From Acidaminococcus massiliensis (GTDB lineage: Bacteria > Bacillota > Negativicutes > Acidaminococcales > Acidaminococcaceae), in the NCBI RefSeq assembly GCF_900095825.1, contig NZ_LT608315.1:921873-985872 (forward strand): a stretch of DNA of 64,000 bases, given 5' to 3'. A program made the translations under genes and the position numbers. This document shows positions 1 to 8,727 of this stretch, in pieces (position 1 is the stretch's first letter; the number at the start of each line of letters is the position of its first letter). Under the pieces are notes generated by a model. It was not told the DNA's origin, searched no databases, and worked only from the letters and a program-made list of their open reading frames with translations.

Positions 1-1
1 G

Positions 2-883
2 CTGTGCTGCAACAACATCTGCAACTGCATGACCAAATGGTATGAAGACATCGCCCGTCGGCATAACATTCCCCTGATCATGATCGACGTTCCCTACAAC
101 GAATTCGACCATGTGAACGAAGCCAACGTAAAATATATCCGGTCCCAGCTGGATACGGCCATCCGTCAAATGGAAGAAATTTCCGGCAAGAAGTTCGATG
201 AAGACAAATTCGAACAGTGCTGCCAGAACGCCAACCGTACCGCAAAAGCATGGCTGAAAGTCTGCGACTTCCTGCAGTACAAACCGGCTCCTTTCAATGG
301 GTTCGACCTGTTCAACCATATGGCTGACGTGGTTACCGCCCGTGGCCGTGTAGAAGCTGCTGAGGCTTTCGAACTGCTGGCCAAGGAACTGGAACAGCAT
401 GTGAAGGAAGGCACTTCCACCGCTCCCTTCAAAGAACAGCATCGTATCATGTTCGAAGGGATTCCTTGCTGGCCGAAACTGCCGAACCTGTTCAAACCGC
501 TGAAAGCCAACGGCCTGAACATCACCGGCGTTGTGTATGCTCCTGCTTTCGGGTTCGTCTACAACAACTTGGACGAACTGGTCAAAGCCTATTGCAAGGC
601 ACCGAACTCTGTCAGCATCGAACAGGGCGTTGCCTGGCGTGAAGGCTTGATCCGCGACAACAAAGTGGATGGAGTCCTGGTCCATTACAACCGGTCCTGC
701 AAACCTTGGAGCGGCTACATGCCTGAAATGCAGCGTCGTTTCACCAAAGACATGGGTATCCCCACTGCTGGATTCGACGGTGACCAGGCTGACCCGAGAA
801 ACTTCAACGCGGCTCAATATGAGACCCGTGTTCAAGGCTTGGTCGAAGCCATGGAAGCAAATGATGAAAAGAAGGGGAAATAA
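2..883 (+). CDS. hgdA: 2-hydroxyglutaryl-CoA dehydratase alpha subunit, 3' part
   Basis: This is the C-terminal 293 residues of the alpha subunit of (R)-2-hydroxyglutaryl-CoA dehydratase, which eliminates water from 2-hydroxyglutaryl-CoA to give glutaconyl-CoA in glutamate fermentation. The frame is open to the window edge, so the true start lies outside. The fragment begins with a cysteine-rich stretch (CCNNICNC), the region that ligates the [4Fe-4S] cluster in this family. The sequence closely resembles Acidaminococcus HgdA as I remember it. The stop is two bases before the hgdB start, so the two subunits are co-transcribed. The activator HgdC should lie upstream, outside the window. Confidence 0.96.
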   Translation: MCCNNICNCMTKWYEDIARRHNIPLIMIDVPYNEFDHVNEANVKYIRSQLDTAIRQMEEISGKKFDEDKFEQCCQNANRTAKAWLKVCDFLQYKPAPFNGFDLFNHMADVVTARGRVEAAEAFELLAKELEQHVKEGTSTAPFKEQHRIMFEGIPCWPKLPNLFKPLKANGLNITGVVYAPAFGFVYNNLDELVKAYCKAPNSVSIEQGVAWREGLIRDNKVDGVLVHYNRSCKPWSGYMPEMQRRFTKDMGIPTAGFDGDQADPRNFNAAQYETRVQGLVEAMEANDEKKGK

Positions 884-885
884 CA

Positions 886-2025
886 ATGGCTATCAGTGCA
901 CTTATTGAAGAGTTCAAACAAGTATCTGCCAGCCCAAAGACCATGCTGGCCAAATATAAAGCCCAGGGCAAAAAAGCCATCGGCTGCCTGCCTTACTATG
1001 TTCCGGAAGAACTGGTCTATGCAGCAGGCATGGTTCCCATGGGCGTATGGGGCTGCAACGGCAAACAGGAAGTCCGTTCCAAAGAATACTGTGCTTCCTT
1101 CTACTGCACCGTTGCCCAGCTGTCCCTGGAAATGCTCCTGGACGGCACCCTGGACGGTCTGGACGGGATCATCACTCCGGTACTGTGCGATACCCTGCGT
1201 CCCATGAGCCAGAACTTCAAAGTTGCCATGAAAGACAAGATGCCTGTTATTTTCCTGGCTCATCCCCAAGTCCGTCAGAACGCTGCCGGCAAGCAGTTCA
1301 CCTATGATGCCTACAGTGAAGTAAAAGGCCATCTGGAAGAAATCTGCGGCCATGAAATCACCAATGATGCCATCCTGGATGCCATCAAAGTGTACAACAA
1401 GAGCCGTGCTGCCCGCCGTGAATTCTGCAAACTGGCCAATGCACATCCTGACCTGATTTCCGCTTCCACCCGTGCTGCCATCCTGCGTGCTGCTTACTTC
1501 ATGCTGAAGGATGAATACACGGCCAAACTGGAAGAACTGAACAAAGAACTGGCTGCTGCTCCTGCTGGCAAGTTCGATGGCCACAAAGTGGTGGTTTCCG
1601 GTATCATCTACAACATGCCCGGCATCCTGAAAGCCATGGATGACAACAAACTGGCTGTTGCCGCCGATGACTGCGCTTATGAAAGCCGCAGCTTTGCCGT
1701 AGATGCTCCGGAAGATCTGGATAACGGCCTGCAGGCCCTGGCTGTACAGTTCTCCAAACAGAAGAACGATGTTCTGCTGTATGACCCTGACTTCGCTAAG
1801 AACGCCAGAGCAGAACATGTCTGCGACCTGGTCAAGGAAAGCGGTGCAGAAGGCCTGATCGTCTTCATGATGCAATTCTGCGATCCGGAAGAAATGGAAT
1901 ATCCTGACCTGAAGAAGGCCCTGGATGCCCATCACATCCCTCATGTAAAGATCGGTGTGGACCAAATGACCCGCGACTTCGGGCAAGCCCAGACCGCTCT
2001 GGAAGCTTTCGCAGAAAGCCTGTAA
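886..2025 (+). CDS. hgdB: 2-hydroxyglutaryl-CoA dehydratase beta subunit
   Basis: This 379-residue protein is the beta subunit of the heterodimeric dehydratase and has the length known for Acidaminococcus HgdB. It carries the cysteines that hold the second [4Fe-4S] cluster, including those in the CLPYYVPEEL and VLCDTLRPMSQNF segments. The protein works with HgdA and the ATP-driven activator HgdC in the cytoplasm. Its start follows the hgdA stop by 2 bp and is preceded by a GGGG-type ribosome site inside hgdA. A strong hairpin terminator follows, so hgdB ends its operon. Long antisense frames over this gene are codon-bias shadows. Confidence 0.97.
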   Translation: MAISALIEEFKQVSASPKTMLAKYKAQGKKAIGCLPYYVPEELVYAAGMVPMGVWGCNGKQEVRSKEYCASFYCTVAQLSLEMLLDGTLDGLDGIITPVLCDTLRPMSQNFKVAMKDKMPVIFLAHPQVRQNAAGKQFTYDAYSEVKGHLEEICGHEITNDAILDAIKVYNKSRAARREFCKLANAHPDLISASTRAAILRAAYFMLKDEYTAKLEELNKELAAAPAGKFDGHKVVVSGIIYNMPGILKAMDDNKLAVAADDCAYESRSFAVDAPEDLDNGLQALAVQFSKQKNDVLLYDPDFAKNARAEHVCDLVKESGAEGLIVFMMQFCDPEEMEYPDLKKALDAHHIPHVKIGVDQMTRDFGQAQTALEAFAESL

Positions 2026-2038
2026 GAGAATTGCCAAA

Positions 2039-2070
2039 GAGGCTGTTGCTTAGGCAGCAGCCTCTTTTTT
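2039..2070 (+). terminator. Rho-independent terminator of the hgd operon
   Basis: An 11-bp stem (GAGGCTGTTGC with GCAGCAGCCTC, one G-T pair) around a TTAG loop is followed directly by six Ts, 14 bases after the hgdB stop. Confidence 0.9.
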
Positions 2071-2104
2071 GGTATAATGGAAAAAACGAAGGAGATATAT
2101 CCCT

Positions 2105-3439
2105 ATGAGTCTTTCTGAGGAATACAACCAAAAAAAGAAAAACAGTGCGGGAGAAGTCCTGCAAGCCATCCAGGATGGGGATTATGTCCTGTCGGCCCAG
2201 GCTATGGCGGAGCCGGTGAGCCTGCTGGAGCAGATGCCTTTACTGAGAAAGTGGGGCAGGAAGGGCATCACTTATAACTCCTGTATGCCCATGGCGGATC
2301 TGCCCTGGTACCATGATCCGGCCATGGGGGAGACACTGGAACATGTTTCCTGGTTCTTCAGCGCGCCCACTCGGAAAGCCCATGCCGAAGGGCTGTGCAG
2401 CTTTTTGCCTGCCGGGTCCACCAGCCTGGTCCGGAAGACCCTCCAACGGGCGGCGGCCCTGCATCGGCGTCCAGTATTGCTGGCTTCTGCTTCTCCCATG
2501 GATTCCCACGGTTATTTTTCCCTTTCCCTCAGTGCGCTCTTCGAACGGGATATCATCGATCGGGGAGCTCTGGTGCTGCTGGAAGTGAGCCCCCATTTTC
2601 CCCGGACCTGGGGAGATACCCTGCTGCCCATTTCCCAGGTGGCTGCCTTTGTGGAAACGGACCGGAGAGCACCGGTTTCTCCCCTGCCCGGCATGGATGA
2701 CCTGGATCGGAAAATCGCGGCCCACGTAGCAGAATTGATCCCGGACGGATCCACCCTCCAGCTGGGGGTGGGACATATCCCCAGCGCTGTGGCGGAAGCC
2801 TTGAAGGATCGGAACCATCTGGGCATCCATACCGGCCTGTTCAGCGACAGCCTGATGGATCTGGTCCGGTGCGGAGCCGTGGATAACAGCCGGAAAGGAT
2901 TCCTGGAAGGGGTTTCCCTCTGTGCCTTTGCCAACGGGTCTCAGGAACTCTATGATTTCCTGGATGATAACCCAGGGGTGGTGTTCCGTCGGGGTACCTT
3001 TGCCAACGAACCGAAGATCATCGCCCGGAATCGGAACATGGTATCCTTGAATACGGGGCTGGAAATCGATCTCACCGGCCAGTGTGCCGCTGAAACCATG
3101 GGCTTTACCCAGTTTTCTGCAACCGGGGCCCAGACAGAAACGGTCCAGGGGGCTCAGCTTTCCCCAGGTGGGAAATCCATCCTGGCCCTCCATTCGGTCT
3201 ATTCCATCCGGAATGCCCAGGGGGAAAAGGTCCTGAAATCCAAAGTCGTTCCCTATTTCCGGCCCGGGACCATCGTTTCCACCTCTCGGAATGAAATCGA
3301 CTATGTGGTGACGGAATACGGGGTCGCCTGGCTGCGGGGTACTTCCATTAAAGAACGTGTCAAAGAACTGATTGCTATAGCCCATCCTGCTTTTCGGGAG
3401 AAACTTCGGGCAGAAGCCCGGCGCTGTGGAATCGGATAA
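2105..3439 (+). CDS. Acetyl-CoA hydrolase/4-hydroxybutyrate CoA-transferase family protein
   Basis: The 444-residue protein has the two-domain layout of the acetyl-CoA hydrolase/4-hydroxybutyrate CoA-transferase family. Visible landmarks are QLGVGHIPSAVAEAL (about 218-232), IHTGLFSDSLMDLV (about 241-254), DDNP (about 287-290) and NTGLEIDLTGQ. Typical members read HTEM or HTEL at the second landmark, and that glutamate, as I recall, forms the glutamyl-CoA thioester. Here residue 244 is glycine. A second glutamate usual shortly after DNP is valine 293. The protein may therefore be an altered or inactive transferase, or it may use a different chemistry. The start follows GAAGGAG. A promoter-like TATAAT lies at 2073-2078. 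It stands alone between the hgd operon and a convergent LysR gene. Confidence 0.8.
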   Translation: MSLSEEYNQKKKNSAGEVLQAIQDGDYVLSAQAMAEPVSLLEQMPLLRKWGRKGITYNSCMPMADLPWYHDPAMGETLEHVSWFFSAPTRKAHAEGLCSFLPAGSTSLVRKTLQRAAALHRRPVLLASASPMDSHGYFSLSLSALFERDIIDRGALVLLEVSPHFPRTWGDTLLPISQVAAFVETDRRAPVSPLPGMDDLDRKIAAHVAELIPDGSTLQLGVGHIPSAVAEALKDRNHLGIHTGLFSDSLMDLVRCGAVDNSRKGFLEGVSLCAFANGSQELYDFLDDNPGVVFRRGTFANEPKIIARNRNMVSLNTGLEIDLTGQCAAETMGFTQFSATGAQTETVQGAQLSPGGKSILALHSVYSIRNAQGEKVLKSKVVPYFRPGTIVSTSRNEIDYVVTEYGVAWLRGTSIKERVKELIAIAHPAFREKLRAEARRCGIG

Positions 3440-3440
3440 A

Positions 3441-3490
3441 AATACAGACCCGGCTGAGCAAAATCAGCACAGGGTCTGTATTTCTTTTTT
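3441..3490. terminator. Shared bidirectional terminator
   Basis: Arms AATACAGACCC (3441-3451) and GGGTCTGTATT (3472-3482) form a perfect 11-bp stem followed by a T-rich run. It lies between the convergent CoA-transferase and LysR genes and overlaps the 3' end of the LysR gene. Confidence 0.85.
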
Positions 3491-4390
3491 CAGCAGGCGG
3501 ATACAGTCACGGATCACCGGGAGCCGGGAATGGCCCCGGGGGACGCAGATGGTCAGCCAGGGACAGGTCTTTAGGTCTCCTGTGATGAAATAACGGATGG
3601 GTTTCTGGACATGGAGGGCCTTGAGATAGGATTCCATGGTGAAGGCGACTCCCAGGCCTTCCGAAGCCAGGCGGACGGAAAGATCGATGCTGTCGGTTTC
3701 CTTGATCCGCCCCGGCTGGAAGCCTCGGATCTCCCATAATTTGTTTTCCTGCCAGCGGATCTGCTGGTGGGGATACTGGATATAGAAGTTGTCACCGTTC
3801 AGCTCCCGGATGTCCAGATAGGGGAAGGGAAGATCCGGAAGCAGCCTGGCTTTCTGACAGGCTGGATGATCGGGGGGGAGGGCTGCCAGCAGATGCTCTT
3901 TTTTCAGCTGGATATTGTCCAGGAGGGGATTGGGTTCTTCCTGGACGCAGAGGATCAGATCCAGGTTGTTTTTCAGCAGGGCCTTTTCCAGGGCCGCATA
4001 GTGGCAGTGGAGTGTCGCCAGGTTGATTTCCGGGTGGAGCTGGTGGAACTCGGTGATCAGGGTGGGCATCAGCAGGGCATACAGGATGAGATACGTACCG
4101 ATCCGCAGTTCCTGTTTGGAAGGCTGGCAGAGCTGGCCCAGCTTCTGATACATTTCCTGATCCAATTCCAGGATCCGGCGGGCATAGGCGATGACGATCT
4201 TTCCGGCTTCCGTAGGGACTACTTCCCGGGCCGTACGGACAAAGAGCACGGTGCCCAGAGAAGTTTCCAGATTTTTGATGGCGATGCTGAGGGTGGGCTG
4301 GGTAACGAACAGTTTTTGGGCAGCCGTATGGTAATTGCCCGTATCCGCCAGTGCGCAGAGATAGCGCAGCTGTTTAAAATTCAAGCTCAT
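3464..4390 (-). CDS. LysR-family transcriptional regulator
   Basis: This is a 308-residue LysR regulator. The N-terminal winged helix-turn-helix covers about residues 3-60 (FKQLRYLCALADTGNYHTAA, then QPTLSIAIKNLE). The periplasmic-binding-protein-like effector domain follows from about residue 90. It is divergent from the M20 peptidase/carrier/amidohydrolase genes that start at 4583, so it probably controls them in response to a peptide- or glutamate-derived ligand. An extended -10 promoter lies just upstream. The effector is not predictable from sequence alone. Confidence 0.93.
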   Translation of the reverse strand: MSLNFKQLRYLCALADTGNYHTAAQKLFVTQPTLSIAIKNLETSLGTVLFVRTAREVVPTEAGKIVIAYARRILELDQEMYQKLGQLCQPSKQELRIGTYLILYALLMPTLITEFHQLHPEINLATLHCHYAALEKALLKNNLDLILCVQEEPNPLLDNIQLKKEHLLAALPPDHPACQKARLLPDLPFPYLDIRELNGDNFYIQYPHQQIRWQENKLWEIRGFQPGRIKETDSIDLSVRLASEGLGVAFTMESYLKALHVQKPIRYFITGDLKTCPWLTICVPRGHSRLPVIRDCIRLLKKEIQTLC

Positions 4391-4427
4391 GATTCCACCC
4401 CCTGATCCATTTTCCCAGTTTGTACCT

Positions 4428-4433
4428 ATTATA
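4428..4433 (-). promoter_or_regulatory. Extended -10 promoter of the LysR gene
   Basis: Reading the minus strand, TGTTATAAT gives a perfect -10 with the TGn extension, about 38 bp upstream of the LysR start codon. No good -35 is evident, as is usual for extended -10 promoters. Confidence 0.55.
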
Positions 4434-4582
4434 ACATTTGCTTCCTTGAAATCCTTTGGAAACTTTCCTTGATTGAAAAAATTTATCAGAACATGAAAGA
4501 ATACAATTGGAATGAATGATCGGTATATTTTACAATAATCCCAAGAGAGCGGGTATGACCCGGCTTTGAATGGGGGAGTATC

Positions 4583-5761
4583 ATGAAAAACGAAAAATTA
4601 TATCAGGCTTGTGAAAAAGCGCTTCCCGCGTACATCGCCAATTGGGAGAAACTGGTCAATGTGGACTGTGGATCCCGGAATGGAAAGAGCATCAATCAGG
4701 TGGCGGACCTTTTGTGGAAGGAATTGGAACCGCTGCAGCCTTTTTCCCTGGAAAAGATCCCCATGGAGGATCCCCAGGAAGGCTGCCATCTGCTGGCCGT
4801 TTTCAAGGGAAAAGGCAAGGGGAAAGTGATGGCCAGTGCCCATCTGGATACCGTGTTCCCGGAAGGGACCGTGGCGGAACGGCCTTTCCGGATCGAAGGG
4901 GACTGGGCCAAAGGGCCGGGGGTAGCTGACTGCAAAAGCGGCGTCAACATGATGCTGTTCGCTATGAAGCAGCTGCGGGATCTCCATTTTGAGGATTTTG
5001 AACAGATCACCCTGCTGTTCAACGGGGATGAAGAAATCGCTTCTCCCAGCAGCCGGAAGCTGATCGCCCGGCTGGCTCCCCAGCATGACTGCTACCTCTG
5101 CTGCGAATCCGGACAGGAAGGGGACGGTCTGGTCCGTTCCCGGAAAGGGTCTAATTTGCTGAAATTGGAAGTCAAGGGCATTGCCTCCCATTCCGGCAAT
5201 GCTCCGGAAAAAGGCGCCAGTGCCCTGATGGAAATCCTGTACCAGATCCAGCAGATGAAGAAGCTGGAAGCACCGGATCGGGGGACGACTTTGAATTTTA
5301 CCCTGCTCCAGGCTGGGGAACGGGAAAATATCATACCGGCCCATGCTTCTGCGGCAGCAGACCTTCGGGTGACGGACAGCCGGGAGATCCAACGGGTCCG
5401 GAAGGCTGCAGAAGCTTTGGCTGCGCAGCCCTCTATTCCAGGAACGGAAGTAAAAGTGGTCCTGCAGGAAGGCAATCCGCCCTTTTCCCCCAATCCGGGG
5501 ACGGACCGGCTGATCCAATTGGCCCAGGAAATCTATGGAGAATTGGGCCGGAAACTGGTGGTCCGGTCCGTAGGCGGTGCTTCTGATGCCAACTGGGCTG
5601 CCGCTGCAGGTGCCGTAGCCGTGGACTGCTTCGGAGCCGTCAAGGGGGGCAAGAACCATACGCCCCAGGAATGCGCTTCGGTCAGCAGCGTGATTCCTCG
5701 GATGTATCTGCTGACCCGGATGTTCATGGAAGCTGGCCGTTGGACTGAAAGGAAGGACTGA
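4583..5761 (+). CDS. M20-family zinc peptidase (glutamate carboxypeptidase-like)
   Basis: This 392-residue protein belongs to the M20A/CPG2-like metallopeptidases, which cleave C-terminal glutamate or other residues from small conjugates or peptides. Metal and catalytic landmarks are HLDT (His87, Asp89), the bridging Asp116 in GVADCKSG, the catalytic Glu pair GDEE (about 150-151), Glu175 in CESG, and a dimerisation-domain motif ASHSGNAPE. A second metal histidine is seen near the end (GKNHTPQE). No signal peptide is present, so it is cytoplasmic. It starts an apparent operon with the carrier gene, which begins 4 bp after its stop. A GGGGGAG ribosome site precedes the start. Confidence 0.9.
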   Translation: MKNEKLYQACEKALPAYIANWEKLVNVDCGSRNGKSINQVADLLWKELEPLQPFSLEKIPMEDPQEGCHLLAVFKGKGKGKVMASAHLDTVFPEGTVAERPFRIEGDWAKGPGVADCKSGVNMMLFAMKQLRDLHFEDFEQITLLFNGDEEIASPSSRKLIARLAPQHDCYLCCESGQEGDGLVRSRKGSNLLKLEVKGIASHSGNAPEKGASALMEILYQIQQMKKLEAPDRGTTLNFTLLQAGERENIIPAHASAAADLRVTDSREIQRVRKAAEALAAQPSIPGTEVKVVLQEGNPPFSPNPGTDRLIQLAQEIYGELGRKLVVRSVGGASDANWAAAAGAVAVDCFGAVKGGKNHTPQECASVSSVIPRMYLLTRMFMEAGRWTERKD

Positions 5762-5765
5762 TCGC

Positions 5766-7187
5766 ATGGAACAGAAGAAAACGGCGCTGCAGCCGGTCAA
5801 AAAGATGGAATTCCCCCATACCTTCATCATCATCTTCATCATGATCCTGGTGGGGGTGCTGCTGACCTGGGTGGTCCCTGCCGGGACCTATGATTTCGTC
5901 AAGAATGCGGCAGGCAGGAAGGTGGTCAATCCTTCCACTTTCCGCTATATCCAGAATTCCGGGGTGAATCCGCTGCTGGTGCCCCTTTACATCATCAAAT
6001 CCTTCAGCAAGCGGATCGACCTGATGATGGTGATCTTCATGGCCGGGGCGGCCTTCCACGTGGTGACCAAAACCGGCGCTCTCCAGGCTATCCTGGCCAA
6101 AGGAGCCCGGAAATTCTCCAACCGGCTGGAAATCTTCATCCCGGTGCTGACCCTGATCTTCGGCCTGATCTGTACTACCCAAGGCGTGAATACCTTCATT
6201 CCCTTTGCACCAGTGATGGTGATGCTGGCCATGGCCATGGGGCTGGATTCCTTGACTGGGGAAGCCATCATGGTCCTGGGCGGGGCCATCGGCTTTTCCA
6301 CCGGGACTTTCAACATGTTCACCACGGTGGTGGCCCAGAGCATTGCAGAGCTGCCCACTTATTCCGGACTGTGGTACCGGGCGGTGTGTTTTGTGGTGTT
6401 CTATATCGTGACCAATATCTATCTGATCCGGTACGCCAAAAAAGTGCAGAAAAATCCGGAAAGCAGTCCCATGTATGATCTGGACCAGTTGATGAAAGAC
6501 AATTCCGCTGGTATGGACCTAGAAAAAGCCAGCCACCTGACTGGGCGGATGCTCATCCCCCTGGTGCTCCTGATCATTTCCTTTGCAGCCATCATCTATG
6601 GTGCCATTGCCCTGAAATGGGGCATGAGCCATATGGCAGCCATTTTCCTGACCTATGCGGTGATTGCAGACTTGGTGATCGGGACCAGCCCCAACGGGGT
6701 CTGCAAGGACATCCTGGAAGGCAGCAAGAAGATGCTGGGGGCTACCTTTATCATCGGCATGGCGACGGCCATCAGCAGTGTCATGAATGACGGCCACATC
6801 ACCTATACCATTGTGCACAGCATGGCGGAAATCCTTAGCGGACTGCCGCCGGTGGTGATTGCTCCTGGTATGGTCCTGGCCAACACCATCATCAATGTGT
6901 TCCTGACTTCCGGCAGCGGGCAGGCTGTGGCCGTCATGCCCATCCTGATCCCTCTGGCGGACGTGCTGGGGGTCACCCGGCAGACCACCGTCCTGGCCTT
7001 TAACTTCGGGGATGGTTTCTGTAACTATATCCTGCCTACATCCACGGCTCTCATGGGGACCTTGAGCGTCACCAATATCCCCTATGACCGGTGGATGCGC
7101 TTTATGTGGAAATTGTTCGTCATCTGGCAGATCACCGGCTGTGTGATGGCTTTCATCGCCCAACTGATCCATCTGGGACCCATGTGA
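5766..7187 (+). CDS. YfcC-family inner-membrane carrier
   Basis: A 473-residue polytopic membrane protein of the YfcC/C4-dicarboxylate anaerobic carrier-like family. It opens with a membrane helix after a short cytoplasmic tail (TFIIIFIMILVGVLLTWVVP) and continues with about a dozen hydrophobic segments. The family-typical PAGTYDF after helix 1 and the TSGSGQAVAVMPIL re-entrant-like segment near residue 380 are clear. Family members are annotated as arginine/ornithine, peptide or dicarboxylate carriers, so the substrate is uncertain. Sitting between two M20 hydrolases, it most likely imports an amino-acid conjugate or dipeptide. A paralogue is at 47799. Confidence 0.88.
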   Translation: MEQKKTALQPVKKMEFPHTFIIIFIMILVGVLLTWVVPAGTYDFVKNAAGRKVVNPSTFRYIQNSGVNPLLVPLYIIKSFSKRIDLMMVIFMAGAAFHVVTKTGALQAILAKGARKFSNRLEIFIPVLTLIFGLICTTQGVNTFIPFAPVMVMLAMAMGLDSLTGEAIMVLGGAIGFSTGTFNMFTTVVAQSIAELPTYSGLWYRAVCFVVFYIVTNIYLIRYAKKVQKNPESSPMYDLDQLMKDNSAGMDLEKASHLTGRMLIPLVLLIISFAAIIYGAIALKWGMSHMAAIFLTYAVIADLVIGTSPNGVCKDILEGSKKMLGATFIIGMATAISSVMNDGHITYTIVHSMAEILSGLPPVVIAPGMVLANTIINVFLTSGSGQAVAVMPILIPLADVLGVTRQTTVLAFNFGDGFCNYILPTSTALMGTLSVTNIPYDRWMRFMWKLFVIWQITGCVMAFIAQLIHLGPM

Positions 7188-7190
7188 CGG

Positions 7191-7242
7191 TGAGAGTGCA
7201 GCATGAAGAGTGCAGAGTAAAGAGTAAAGAGTGTAGAGAATC
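7191..7242 (+). repeat. Low-complexity GAGTG/AAGAGT spacer repeat
   Basis: The spacer between the carrier and amidohydrolase genes is built from repeated AGAGTGCAG and AAGAGT units of 7-9 bp. It encodes nothing and lies just upstream of the GAGGAGG ribosome site of the next gene. Confidence 0.6.
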
Positions 7243-7257
7243 AGAGGAGGATGAAAT

Positions 7258-8448
7258 ATGCTGGAACAGCAAATTGCTCAGGCCAATGCCTGTGTGGATG
7301 AACAGGCTCCCGAACTGACGAAGATGGCGGATACCATTTTCGACCATCCGGAAATCGGCCCCCATGAAGTCTTTGCCAGCAAACTGCTGACGGACTATCT
7401 GGAGTCCCACGGCTTTGCCGTGACCCGTGGGGTGGGGGGCCTTGAAACGGCCTTCCGGGCTGTATGGAAAAACGGGGAAGGGGGACCCAATATGGGGCTC
7501 CTGTGTGAATATGATGCCCTGCCGGGCATGGGCCATGGATGCGGCCATCAAATGCAGGGACCGGGGATCCTGGGGGCTGCCGTGGCCATCCAGAAAGCCG
7601 CCGGAACCCGGCCTTTTACCCTGACGGTCTACGGGACTCCCGGCGAAGAGAACATCAGCGGCAAATACATCATGATCCAGAATGGCTGTACTTTCGAAGA
7701 ACTGGATGTAGCCCTGATGATGCACGGGGGACCGGCTACCCAGACGGATATCAAATGCCTGGCCAATGCCGAATATGACCTGATCTATCACGGCAAGGCC
7801 GCCCATGCCGCCCTGAAGCCGGAAGCCGGCCGGAGCAGCCTGGATGCCATGTGCCTGGCTTTCCATGGGATGGAGTGCCTGCGGGAACATGTGACCGATG
7901 ATGTACGGCTCCATTACAACATCACCGATGGAGGAGGAACGGCGGCCAATGTGGTGCCCAGCCTGACCAAAGCCCAGGTGATGGTCCGTGCCAATACGGT
8001 GAAAGCGGTGAAAGAGCTGATGGTCCGTCTGGAGAAAATCTTCCAGGGCGCGGCCATGATGACGGAGACCACGGTGGAAGCCAAGGTAGGGAAGATCCTG
8101 GATAACAAGATCCCCAATCTCCAGCTGAACGATGTGCTGATGAAATATGCCCGGGAGCTCCAGGCCCCTAACTGCCAGCCGCCCCGGCAGCGCACCGGGT
8201 CCACGGACTTTGCCAATGTGATGCACCGGGTACCTGGTTCCTGCATCCGGGTGGCCTTCGTACCGGATGGGACCAGCTCCCATTCCCCCGAATTCATTGC
8301 TGCCGGGAAAAGCCAGGAGGCCCATCGGGCTGTGGTATTCGGCGCCAAGATCCTGGCGGATACGGTCCTGGAACTGATCGATGATCCGGCAGAATTGGCT
8401 TCCATCCAGAAGGAATTCCGGGATCGTCTGGCGGCGGAAGAAAAGTAA
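7258..8448 (+). CDS. M20D amidohydrolase (AbgB/PM20D2-like)
   Basis: A 396-residue M20D-type amidohydrolase. The metal-binding HGCGH motif is at residues 93-97, following CEYDALPGM. A GTPGEE motif gives the catalytic glutamates (about 131-133), and AAHAALKPE marks the dimerisation domain. The closest functional relatives I recognise are the AbgB subunit of p-aminobenzoyl-glutamate hydrolase and the ACY1L2/PM20D2 dipeptidases. With the upstream M20 peptidase and carrier it suggests import of an acyl- or aminobenzoyl-glutamate-like conjugate and release of free glutamate, which fits a glutamate fermenter. The exact substrate is inference. Confidence 0.88.
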   Translation: MLEQQIAQANACVDEQAPELTKMADTIFDHPEIGPHEVFASKLLTDYLESHGFAVTRGVGGLETAFRAVWKNGEGGPNMGLLCEYDALPGMGHGCGHQMQGPGILGAAVAIQKAAGTRPFTLTVYGTPGEENISGKYIMIQNGCTFEELDVALMMHGGPATQTDIKCLANAEYDLIYHGKAAHAALKPEAGRSSLDAMCLAFHGMECLREHVTDDVRLHYNITDGGGTAANVVPSLTKAQVMVRANTVKAVKELMVRLEKIFQGAAMMTETTVEAKVGKILDNKIPNLQLNDVLMKYARELQAPNCQPPRQRTGSTDFANVMHRVPGSCIRVAFVPDGTSSHSPEFIAAGKSQEAHRAVVFGAKILADTVLELIDDPAELASIQKEFRDRLAAEEK

Positions 8449-8492
8449 CTGTGCGAGTGTTACCTGGTTTCACTGTAAACTGAAAATCTGTA

Positions 8493-8532
8493 ACAGATGG
8501 TGGAAAAGCTGATTCCGCCATCTGTTTTTTTG
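8493..8532 (+). terminator. Terminator after the M20D gene
   Basis: ACAGATGG and CCATCTGT pair, with an inner GGAA/TTCC extension, and are followed by seven Ts. It closes the 4.6-8.4 kb operon. Confidence 0.85.
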
Positions 8533-8607
8533 GGAGAAGAAAAAATGAGAGAAAACAGAACGGCATTTTTCAACGGAAAACGTAACGGGCGTATTTCTTG
8601 AAAGAAC

Positions 8608-8623
8608 ATACTATCTATTGTGT
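8608..8623 (+). promoter_or_regulatory. NrdR box 1
   Basis: ATACTATCTATTGTGT matches 14 of 16 positions of the NrdR-box consensus acaCWAtATaTwGtgt. It is the first of two boxes upstream of nrdD. Confidence 0.75.
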
Positions 8624-8649
8624 TTTTCTCGTCAATATAAGGAATATAC

Positions 8650-8665
8650 ACACTATATATAGGTT
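8650..8665 (+). promoter_or_regulatory. NrdR box 2
   Basis: ACACTATATATAGGTT also matches 14 of 16 consensus positions. Box starts are 42 bp apart, four helical turns, as expected for cooperative binding of the ATP/dATP-sensing repressor NrdR on one DNA face. The boxes sit upstream of the -35 identified at 8728, so either repression works at a distance or another promoter lies within them. Confidence 0.75.
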
Positions 8666-8727
8666 GCCGAAATCCATTTTTTGGTGTATCATTACTATCA
8701 GCGAAGAGAGAGAACTGAAAAAATCAT

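Noticed and set aside
832-2037. 401-codon antisense frame over hgdB
   Set aside because: Same shadow effect; no ribosome site and no recognisable protein.
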